A stretch of 64,000 bases of DNA, from assembly GCF_943734655.1 (NCBI RefSeq), contig NC_071353.1:138669907-138733906 (forward strand), in the 5' to 3' direction. Shown one piece after another: positions 23,201-35,200 of this stretch. The notes under the pieces were generated by a model, which ran no database searches, was not told the DNA's origin, and saw nothing but the letters and a program-made list of their open reading frames with translations. Within the stretch, counting starts at the first letter, position 1. Each line of letters begins with the position of its first letter. This DNA is from Sabethes cyaneus. Lineage: Eukaryota > Arthropoda > Insecta > Diptera > Culicidae. Made by a program: the position numbers and the translations under genes.

Positions 23201-26200
23201 ACATTCAAATACAGATAATGTTTCTTGCATTCAGCACAATAACAAATGTACAAGTGGCTGAGAGACAGAGGAGCCCCGAGTAAGATCAGGCAATCAGCTA
23301 GTAATAAAATAAATGACACAAAACTAATACGGGAATGACACCAAAATGACACAAAAAGAGCAGAAAGAAGATTCAAAAATAATACATAAATGATACAAAC
23401 AGTACAACAAAATCAATGCAATAGTATATTATTTAATTATTATTATTTATTTATTTATAGACCCTTTAACTTTTGGTCATTCGGGTCTAGATATTATTTA
23501 ATGCAAACAAAACCAAATACAAACCCCCTTATTCTGCAAGTCACGTGACTCAATACGACAATTGTCACTCGCCGTGACTCACCACGGCGAGTCGAGTCAC
23601 CGCGTCACCTAGGTAACAAACCCCTGTCACCTAAGTGACAAACAGTGTCATCTAGGTGACAAAGCGAGTCACCTAGGTGATAATTGTCTGCAAAAAACTG
23701 ACGCAGTAATGAAAAATGATACAAAAATGGAGGAAAAATTATTCAATAATAATACAAAGTTGCAAAAAACATGTCCCAAATTGTCCTTATTCGTAGAAAT
23801 TGACCTTATTCTTAGATGGCCAAGATTCTTATGATAGTTAGAGATCCCTCCGCCGCCTAAGAGGGAGGGGAGAGCTCCCATACAAATGAAACACAAATTT
23901 CTACATAACTAGAAAATTAATCAAGCAATAGAGGTTTTCCGTCAAAAATTTTTTTTTCACTAAATGTTCGGTTTTGACTCTTAGAAATGATACCCATATA
24001 AAACTTTCTTTATTAAAGCCTCTAACTACTGTAAAAATGAAAAACTAAAATACGTATATTTCAACTGGTCACTTCTCGGATGTCTTACATGCCTTTTTGT
24101 ACCAGTGTCCTCTATTTTCACCACTTCGGAACCATTTGTGCCACTCTTTACTCTTGTGGCAAGCAACAAACGAAATGAAAAAGAAGGTAATCATTAGCTT
24201 TTCATTCGTTTTATCCTTTTCACTCTACCGCTGATACACATATGTCAAAAACTGTTATGCAATGCTGCCAGAAAATCTGAAAATTTTGATAAACAGTGCA
24301 GCCGAAACGAATTTTTTAAAACTCAACATTCGTGATTTGGTGAAAAGAAACTCAACATTCTTGCAATATGCATTGTTTAAAAAATCGTAGTAAATTCTAG
24401 AGTCAACGAAAAAAATATATTTTTGCACCATTGTCACTCGTATTGGGAGTACTTTTGAGAAAAAATAAGAAAAGGAGGGGTATGATCTGACGGAAAACCT
24501 CTATTGGAACCGAATTTGGCATGTGGGAGTTTTTGGAGGCAAGAATTTTTTTCTATGGTGAATTGAGACCCCTACCCTCTTTACAAACTATAACCCCTCT
24601 CCCCTCTAAGAGGGCGGGGGGCTTCCATACAAATGAAATACAAATTTCATCTGATTTCGAGAACTAATCAAATAAATGGAACCAAATTTGGCATGTGGGG
24701 CTTTCAGAGGGCAGATATTTTTTCTATGATGAATTATGATCTCTTCCCCTTTTAATCGGGGGGGCTCCCATAGAAATGATAAACAAATTTCCTCATAACT
24801 CGAGAACTATTCAAGCAAATGGAACCAAATTAGGCATGTGGAGGACTTTGGAGTCTTGTATTTAGTTTATGATGGTTAGAGACCTCTCACCCCTGCGGTA
24901 GGGAGATAAGGACTCTCATACAAATAAAACAGAAATTTTTGCGTAACCCAAAAACTAATCGAACTCGAGAAATTCGAGACTCTTCTATAAAACAATAGTC
25001 AATAACAAGACCACAAAAACTATCTATAGTAACACTAGATTATTCAGAGCGAGACGGCCGCGAGTGTTGCCGCCGTCGCACAGTGGGATGGTTTCAAAAA
25101 TAGTGAAACATAAGTATTAGCATCGAAACCTTAAGACATAGCATAACAGTTGCTTCAGAAAAGTTTCTTCATTCAAAAAGCACTTTCTAGTGGTGAAAAA
25201 TTATTTGGACATTAGGGTGTCCCTAATCAAATACAAAAAATATTTTCTCTATTTTAAGTCAGAAATGGTTGTTTTCTACAGAAAAGTTGTAGCTAAACTA
25301 TTTTTGAGAAACTTTGTTGAATACTACAGATTTCTATCTCTTACATGAAAGAAGTTATAGAGCCAAACTCTTAGGGACACCCTTTAAAACAGTTTTTACG
25401 ATCTAGCTCTTTAATAACGCTTCGTATGCTTTTCAAATGTTCTAAAAAATTATTAATCACATTAAATTGCATATTTTTGTCGAAGACAGTAGAGCTCTAT
25501 CTTTTTCCCTTTAGCAGCTGTCACTGGTTTTTTAATTTTTACATGTAATCTTTAAGGGGGTGTCTCTCAGGGGAGAGCAGCTATGAGCAGCTAATCTCAC
25601 TTATTTTTTGTGAATCAATTTATGCTGTATCATATCATGTACAACTTAGGGCGGAACACTGTGGAACATCTGAGAAAAGTTACCATGAAGGCAACCGTTT
25701 TTAAAGCTGAAAACTATGGAAACCATAGTGTTGTTCAGTTTCCACAAAGCAAAACAATCAATATATTGCAGTTAAATAGCATTTTATATAAGTCGATGAA
25801 TATGTTGTAGTTTAGTTTTGTAATTTTAGTATTTTTTTTTCCTATATTTTTATTTTCACCTTACTCATCTTGTTTATCTTCATTTATGGTATTGGTTGAA
25901 AGAACTGGTTCTTTTAGCAGTTTCAGTGCAGTTTCACTGAACGGCATAGTTTTTTCCAGACTTCTTTCATGTAAGAGATAGAAATCTGCAGTATTCAACA
26001 AAGTTTCTCAAAAATAGTTTAGCTGCAACTTTTCTGTAGGTTTGTTACCTACAGGTTTGTCATTTCTGACTTAAAATAGAGAAAATATTTTTTGTATCTG
26101 ATTAGGGACACCCTAATCTCCGAATATTTTTTCACCACTAGAAAGTGCTTAATCAATGAAGAAACTTTTCTGAAGTAACTATTATGCTATGTCTTGAGGT

Positions 26201-29200
26201 TTCGAGACTATTACTTATGTCTCACTATTTTTGAAGTTGTCTCACTGTGCGTCGGAAGTGCCGTCGGAAGCGCTGGCCCCTGGAAGGGGGGGGGGGAACC
26301 ACCGCAGAAATTACCACTATCTAGGTTTATTAGTTTTCCTAGGTCTACTGACCTCTATTACTTTCCTTCAGTTGGGTCCTTACGAGCGACAGCGAATGAT
26401 ACTTTCCGCGAAAAAGTTTTCCGTGAAATGGTACATTCCGCTTAAGGTTTTTCACGAAATGGTATACGGCGAAATGTTGTACAATCACGGCGAATATTAC
26501 TATCTGCTTTCTTTCACAGATATGATGTAATAATAAAATAAAAGACACAAAGAATACACTACAGAAATGAATAATAATACAAAAATGCCTTGAAAGAACA
26601 AAAAAATAATTGCAACACTTTATAAAAATGATACAAAAACTAAAGCCAGAAATAATACAAAAATAACGCAATAAGAGAAAACACACAAAAGAGTAAAACA
26701 AAAATGAAGTTCAAATGAAAAATTATTCAGAAATGATACAAATATGGCCTCAACAAAATGTAAAATTAATACTAAAATGACAAAAACGATTCATAAATAA
26801 CACAAAACAATTCAAAAATAAAGCAGTAATGCGAAAAAAGCAGCGCCCAAAAATCAAAAAACTGCCCTAGGAATATAAAATGATACAAAAATGACACTAA
26901 AATGATACAGGAAATAATACAGTAGTAACGCCGTAATAAAAGAAAACCAAACGTAAAGGGAGTGAATGAATCGAAAAAAACACCCAAAAATAAAAATCTT
27001 AGTTTTACTGTGAACACGTGGAAAGAAAATGTGCAATCTGCTTCGTCATAATTACCTATTGCTTTTCAATCCAATGAAAATTTTTAAAAATACCAGCATT
27101 TTAGACGTAGGACTATGTCTTTTAGGAAGGTAGCTGGTATAGGGTCATTCAAAAAAATCAAAAAATTTGAGCGTTACGAACAAATGATAGGTTTTGAGCG
27201 ATAATTAATAACTTAGCGGTTCCCAGATCAATTTTCAATATGTTTGCGTCGATCCATCGGAAAATTTTCTTCGCATCAACTCCAATAAAGAAACCAATAG
27301 ATTTCATACCACGCACCATTGAAAAATGGAAAATATTGAAACATTGTTCAACGGAAAACTGCTAGAAGAGGACCTACGAGTACTCGGAGTTTTCGAACGG
27401 TAGGTGGTGAGCGGGCTTCATTCTCGGTTTTTTGCTCAGTAGATGCTCATTTGACTACAGCGCCTCAACTGAACAGAATTCGAAAAAGTAGTGTAAAGGA
27501 CAATTGTAGAGCTAATTACTATATACATTATTGTTGAAGAAAGTATATCTATCTTTCGTATTTACGTCGCTATAGGGCTGCTACCCCGTTGGTAGCCAAA
27601 TGAGCGCTCTTTTTGCTACGAATGGGGTTGCAGCCCCATAGCGCATTAAATACGAAAGATAGAACTACACTTTTTTAAATAATAATGTAGCTCTACAATT
27701 GCCCTTTACACTACTTTTTCGAATTCTGAGCTCGCGTGTCTCTACGGCGAACGAAGTAGGGGAAGACGGGGTATGACGGCCCCCTAAGCAATTAAATAGC
27801 TTAGGGGGGCCGTCATACGATTAAAAATCATATTATTATTTGTTTTGTGTATTTTTCCACGATTTTTCGTTAAATTTTGAACCGCCTAAATATCACGCGT
27901 CAATTTTCAGGCGAGGTAAGAAGGACCAGGGTTCGAATCTTAGTAGAATCAAGCCATTCGATGTTCAAAGTGACTTTTAGCATGGGTTTATTCTCAGGCC
28001 CCTCATTTACCCTTCCTTAATGCTGCATTCTATGTTATCCCGATAAGGCCTATTGACAGTGCAAAATGAGACCCTTATAGTTAAATGCACTGGTATGCAG
28101 TGCCAGGGATGACTATAATTGGGGACTGTGCGCTGTCATGTGGAACGAGGTGGGTAAAGTAGAGAAAGCATTGATAGAAGGGTAAAACCCAATTACACAC
28201 AAGCACGCATGAAATTCAATAAGCATATCGCTCACTCAATAGCGATTATAGCAAATAAATGCAGTGCAGGTCATACAGCAAACACCCGGGCGATATCACA
28301 ATAGATCTAACTATACTGGTCGCAGTGATGAGTCCATACAAAAAAAAAAAAGAAGGACCACCAAAGGGGTAAGACGGACCACGACGGAGTTAGACGAATC
28401 GTGGCAGTTTTTGTGCTTTTTCAGAGTTGCAAAACTAACTTCAATAGTATTTACTCAAAACAGAAACAAATTTTTTTAAGATTTTTCATAAAATAGCATA
28501 AAATTAGCTTGTAACTAACATAAAATTAAGTTGTACTGCTCAACCAACTCAAGTGCCAGTTCTTTGATCATACTGAGTCCATAGAACCGCTCCTCCAGTT
28601 CTAGCAAATGCTGAACAAGTTCAAGATAGTTTGTTTTGATTCTAATTTTGACGTTTCGTGTGGCCGATCACCACAGAGTGTTTCGAAAGTACTCAAATAC
28701 GTCAACAAAGAAGGTACGGTAGCCTAATTGCAAAAAAATAAGGATTTCTATTCGAAATCGATGTGGTCCGTCTTACCCTGCCGGGCCTTCTTACCCCGTC
28801 TTATCCCATGGACAGCTATCCTGCAAAAATGGTTTTCGCATCGAATCCGGTAGGAACAAGACGAAGAGGGGCACAGCGAGTGAGGTGGTAAGACCAGGTG
28901 GAGCGTGATCTGGCGAGCACTGGGTGCCCGCGGGACTGAAGAGACCAGCTGCCATGGACCGAAATAAATGGAGAAATTATACTGCGCAGGCCTTGTCGTC
29001 AGACGTTAGGCCTATTAAGTAAGTAAGGCAACTGGAAATCCTCGCTTCGTGATTGGTTGGAAAAACTTCATCATAGTTTTGACGTATTTTTAGAAAAAAA
29101 AAGTGACAAAATCTCCCCATCCCAACAGGTCGAAGATTCCTTACGACGATTGAACCTAGGTGAATTTGATATCTGTGTTGGAAGAGTGCGCTAGTGCTGT

Positions 29201-32200
29201 AGTGTTGGGTTATAATATAATGGTTGTGCATGTTTTCCGTTTCGTTGGAAGTGTAGTTAGTGAAGTGAAAAGAGAATGCATTTTGTACTGCCAAGGATGT
29301 GCTAGTCCTCCAATAAAAAAATATGGATCTAAAATTTTTCAGCTTGACACAAACACACCAGATTTGAACAAAATCGGAACACTTTAAAAGTTGCTCCTTT
29401 TCCTATCAGTACATTCTCTGATTTCAGTACAAGTTGTAGGGTAAAACACGGCAAAACATTCCCTTACACGACGTTTTAGTGAAAAACTTGATCATCGTTC
29501 GATCTTCTGACTTTTTCAATTTGCACAACAGGCATGCCTTTTTGAAAAACTCTGTTAAAAGTATCGAATTGGCATTTTGCCTGTAGTACAAAATCCTTGA
29601 GTATAATAGGACTAACCAGGCTCCTAGGTTATTTTATAACAGGCTTCATTCTCGGTTTTTTCCTCAGTGGATACTCATTTGACTGCAGCGCCTCAACGAA
29701 ACAGAATTCGAAAAAGTAGTGTAAGAGGCAATTGTAGAGCTAATTATTATTTCCATTATTGTTGAAGAAAGTATAGTTTTATCTTTTGTATTTACGGCGC
29801 TATGCGATTACTACCCCGTTGGTAGCCAAAGGAGCGCTCTTTTTGCTACCAACGGTGTAGCAGCCCCATAGCGCCGTAAAGACAAAAGAGAGAACTATAC
29901 TTTCTTCAACAATAATGTAGTTAATAATTAACTCTACAAATGCCTTTTATACTACTTTTTCGAATTCTGTTTCATTGAGGCGCTGCAATCAAACGAGCAT
30001 CTACTGAGCAAAAGCTGAAAATGAAGCCTGTTTTATAATTGAAGCTGATTTATAATTTAAATTGAAGCTGATTTATAATTTAAATTGAAGCAGATTTGGA
30101 GGAAACAAGTTTTATTTGGTTCGAATTATACCCTTCAAAACAGTTTTTAAACCCTGACTTATTCTGGCAGCTTTTACGTGTCCATAGTTTTCTAGAAACT
30201 TGTTTATCTTGCTAAAATCAACGTTTTTATAGAACATTATTATACGCGATTTTCTGCAGTTTCGGAGATCTTGAGCATTTTTGATGAAAAATAGTACTAC
30301 TTTGAGCTTAACCCTCTAACGGGCAACACCGTAAAAACGATTCGATCAAGCTAATGACTATTTTATCATGAAAGTACACACAAAAAAACCTTAAGTTCTG
30401 ATTTTCATGCAAAAATAATTATCTGGAGGAGCGCCAGGTAAGAAAAAGTTCAATTTCTCTTTTTCTTTTTTCATGTCTAACGCTCTGCCCAGATATTTTT
30501 TCAATTCAGATATATTACAAAATTAAAATAATGCATGAAATTTACTCATAGAAATTTTTTTTAGGTCAATCATTTTGCTCTAGATGGCCTTTTCCTTCAA
30601 AAGTAAAAAGGGGAATATTCGCGCATTAATTATTTTCTGAATTTTTCGGAATTTTTGTTTTTGAAAGGTTATAACTTTTGAAAGCATGGTCAGAATGTTA
30701 TGATATTAGTATCAAAATGTCAAGAAACCTGTTCTGAACACATTTTGCATATTGCCAATTAAAAACAAATTTCGTATGCGGCTCTGGAGCTCCAAAAGCG
30801 AAGGCCGTCTACAGACGGTCTTACCCGTTAGAGGGTTAAATCTTTCCCAAGTTGGCAGATGGTGGCAGATCAAACAACTTCTACTTAAAAGAACAATAAA
30901 AAACCTTTAAAAGCAAGTATCAATTGTCTGTATCTGTTTGTATCCTCAAAAGTTATAGTTGTTTTAAAAAGCCATCTCAGTCATGTTTATAGAACAATTA
31001 AAATGTACTTCGGATGCAACAAATGCCATTTTGTTTACATTGACAATCTCTTTCTAACAAGTTGAGTTATCAGCAAATTTTTCGCCTAGTTTCGAGTCGA
31101 AAATGAATGTAGACTCAAAATTATTTGACGAAATTAATAAGAGAGAAGCTTCCAAATGACTAACTTAAGTCTATTTTGTTCTATACCTTGGATTGGTGTC
31201 TTTTCAAAAGATTACACTCATAATGGGCTGGTACTGAATGGCCGAAACACAAATGGTCGAATCACGAATGGCCGAAATCCAAAAGGCCGAATTTCAGCAA
31301 CAGTCACAGAAGGCCGAATTTTCTCGGAATGACTAAATAACTATTTAATTAGAAAACACGAATTGACAAGCAGTTAACAATTAACTTTACTCAAACCAAA
31401 AATAAAATAAGCAACACATCTTGTTGTTATACTCTTAAGTACGAGTTGTTTGATCTGCCGCCATTTGCCACCTTGGGAAATATTTATGCTCAAAGAAATA
31501 CTATTTTTCATCAAAAAAGCTCAAAATCTCCGAAACATCCGAAAATTACGTATAATTCGGGTCAGGGTTTTGAAAGGTTTGTCCTCGAATAACGCTTCAT
31601 AGATAATTTCCATTAAGAGATAAAAGTATGGTGTCTTTGACAAAGTTGTTTGCATTGATATTTATTACAACTTTGCCGAAAGTACCAAACCTGTATCTCG
31701 AATATACGAGAAAATAAATTTCGTATCTCACTTTTAAGGGAATTAATCACCCAAAGATTTCTTTCTCAAGAAGGGGCTTATTATACCAAGAAATGTTCCT
31801 AAAGGTACTATATGCGAAAAACTTCACATTTCGGCGCTATATCAAACGATCACGTATTTCGCTGATTGGACCACTGTGCGTTGGTCTAATGAAATCAGAG
31901 TTGAAATTTGGTAATAAATTAGAATTTCATTTGGACTTGAAACTTAAAATGGAATAAAAAGCTACTTCTTGTATCAGCAATTAACGTATTCTATTCGAAA
32001 ATCAGAATTCTCAGAAGTATTTATCATTATGATAAAATATCAGAATTGTTCAGGGATGGAAAAAATCGCTTCTAGCGATCAAGATCATAGAAGCGATCAG
32101 AATCAGATTCGTTAGCATCATTACTTGTAAGCGACAAACACTTTGTCGCGATCCGTACAGATTATGACAAACCTCATGTCAGATAATGTTCATTGCATGC

Positions 32201-35200
32201 TTGCGTTGAGAAATATAACAGATACAGACGATTGGTTGTGTGCATCGTATGAATCACAATACAAACAATATGTGTGACCTTTTTTCTCGCAGCTAGGTAA
32301 GATGTAACACTGTGATCGACTGCTGAGACTGTTTAGAAAAAAAAATCTTGTGATCATCGCTAAAGATTCACTGTTTGTCATGATCTGTACGGATCGTGAT
32401 CTGTGTGTGTGTGGCGATAACTCACAGTTTTTATCAAAATCGCTGATCTTCCATCCGTGGAATTGTTAATAGCTAATTGTTTTAATTATTTTTTATCCTT
32501 TTTATTTTTACTAATGGCTTTCGATGTCCGGTCGATAATTATGCTTGTTATAAGACTTATTCATACAGCGCAGAAAAATCGAAAAGCACTGCTTTTTTCA
32601 TAAGCGGTTCAACTCTTTGCATCAAAATAAAAAACTAGCCAATCGTGGAGTGCAATTACATAAAATATTTTTTTCCCAATTGGTTACGAACCCCTCTGTA
32701 ATGGGGCGTCCTACGTCCATCTCGACCACAAAACGCAGTTCAACGCATCGGAACCGTAAACCGGGTAACCCCATCATCGCATCGAGGAGATTATATCTAC
32801 ATGCTCTTCTTATAACTATCCGCCACGTATTAAATAGAGACAAGCCGTAAGCCATCAAAATAAATGTTCCTATTCAAACAAGCTGCTGGCAGCCAATTAG
32901 CCAAACAAGCAAAGTTTATCATCCTCGACCGGCAGCTGCAAAATGAGTCCGCTTATCTTCACTGAAAATTGTTATAGTGCATTCAACGATTAAATAGTAC
33001 ATATTTTCCATAGTTTAAAATAGTAGGAGGATGACCTGTAACGTTTGTAAGAATAATTGACCTTTCTCAAAACATACTTCAAACTTCCGCAGTAATTTTA
33101 CACCAGCACCAGCTGAATCCGATGAAAGTTCAACTTCAAACGACACAGTAAGTCGTCGCGAAAAGGACAACACAAAAAGTAATGAAATTGGAGCCCCATC
33201 ATATCACAATGTTCCTAAATTGCTCCTGAAATGAGTACGACTTGCGGGGCGGTCGAAAAGTCAACCGGCGCTAAAAATAGTCTAAAAAACAGTTCCTTGT
33301 GTGAAATTGGATACGGTTTAGGTTCGTCTAGGTTTGGCGGTACCGCCGGCGGAGTGGTCCTTCGAACTGACCAGACCAACCGACGAACGCAGCGGGCCAC
33401 TTTGATGTGTCCTAAGCTTCCTTGCTAAGCTGGGGCTTCCCCGTCCACCGAAGATCGAACGGTCACTTCCTAATGCTCCTGTTACTCTACTCGACAACCC
33501 AGTTAACAACCATCTCAATGACCATCAATTCTCACCTGTCACTGGGTGTATCTTCTCCGGTGGCTTGATGAACTCGAACGGATTCCGTACCGCTTGCCAG
33601 GCCTGCAGGAAGGAGAAAATAGAAGGTGGAAAACGGAAATTTGGTTAGTGAGTGTCACAGTACGAAAGACTCCCCATGCTGGGAGTATATACTAAGCTTG
33701 TCATCGCATTGGGCGCACATGGTAGGGACAGTTCTTCCAATTGCAGTATCTACCTAGGTTGTTTTGCTCCACGGTAACGTACGACCATTAATCAAAACAG
33801 AAACTCCTCACGAAAATGGGATTCGATTTCGGCAATATTATTTGTTACGTGATTGCACTTGTTCGAGTATTTGTCAATGTAAACTATTGTTGTTGTTATG
33901 CAAGCATTTCAATTTTCGGTATTGACTTTGGAGGAAAACTCATCTACAATTCGGGGCAAAATTCAAGTGCTTCCGCAGATTGGATTTAATCTTCAATTTA
34001 CCCATTGAGATTGTCATCTGAAAACCCGCAATTAGGGATTACCGGATGAGAAAAATACGCATTTCCGGTTCGGTGTCGCTCGCAACGCGCTTCCTATTCA
34101 AAGCAACAAACGGGAGCGGGAGCTACCCCCTCGAAGCTTCACGCAAGGGTGCGAGTCAATGATTGAAAGACACCGATTGATTACATCCACCACGCCGTCG
34201 ACATGGTTTGGCCGCAGAATAAATAGAACGCAATCATTCCACACCGCCGTCGGCCCGACGGATGGATGATGGGAACGAACGTGAAGCACTAAATAAATGT
34301 TTACTAATTTGGGACATCGTTTGCCAAATACGTGGCGTTCTTTCCTGTCTGTAACCAGTTCTTCGCAGTGGCTGGTTGACCGAATATTTTCGAATGGCAA
34401 AGCCATTTTCCTTATTAACATTTTCTGTAATTTACTAATGCTTATATTAAATTGACTGGTTTATATCACGCTTTATTTGTAAAATACCGCCTACATAACA
34501 ATTGGATTAAAAATTCTTTCAGCAGACCGTCGCATTTTGACAGCAACCCAACCGTGCCTTGTTATTAGTCATATGTCTTCCACCCATCATATATGTTAGA
34601 TATTGCATTTCAAATAAACGCTTCCGAAGGCAAAATTAATTTAACATACACGTCTCTTGTACCGTGAACGAACGAACAAACGAGCAAACGAAATTGTACC
34701 GCCACATTTGCCATCGTATGCTTATGCTTCCGAAAAGCCTGAAACCCAAGACGGAAGCACTTTTTGTGGCTGCCTGCAGCAGCAGCACCCCTTCCTAGCG
34801 GCAGGCTGCGCTAGAGCTGAGCCGTTCGACGTTGACGTTGAGTTCGTGCGTGCGTGCGGCTAACGAAATTATCCCGCAGGGAACGACAAGGATACAACAA
34901 TGCATCCGAACGTACGGACTGATACCATCTTGTCAGGACTTTCTCCGATCAAGACGTACGCCACCAATCCGCCACTCTGCAAGATATTTTACGCTAATCT
35001 ATACCCACCTGCCACGGTACATGTGTGTCTGTGTCTGTCTGTGTAAAAGAGTGTATATCATTAATATTAGATAATCCTGTGTGTGCACTTTCAAGAAACC
35101 GGCATTCACGTGGGCCAACGTCAAAAGATGTACACCATCATTAATCATACTCATTTAGAGCAGTGAAAACGGATTCCACCAGTCAGTCACCAGAGAATGA

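Larger units (their letters stand above)
30125..31600. repeat. Foldback repeat with interrupted left arm
   Basis: The left arm (GTTTCGGAGATCTTGAGC at 30260 and GGCAGATCAAACAACT at 30868) pairs with the right arm at 31433-31600 in inverted orientation. The left arm is split exactly at TTAA by a piggyBac-like MITE. The loop contains one end of a GGCCGAA element. Confidence 0.7.

Noticed and set aside
23600..23690. CRISPR-like regular repeats
   Set aside because: Eukaryotic context, only four palindromes, spacers of about 7 bp and not unique-sized; no cas genes.
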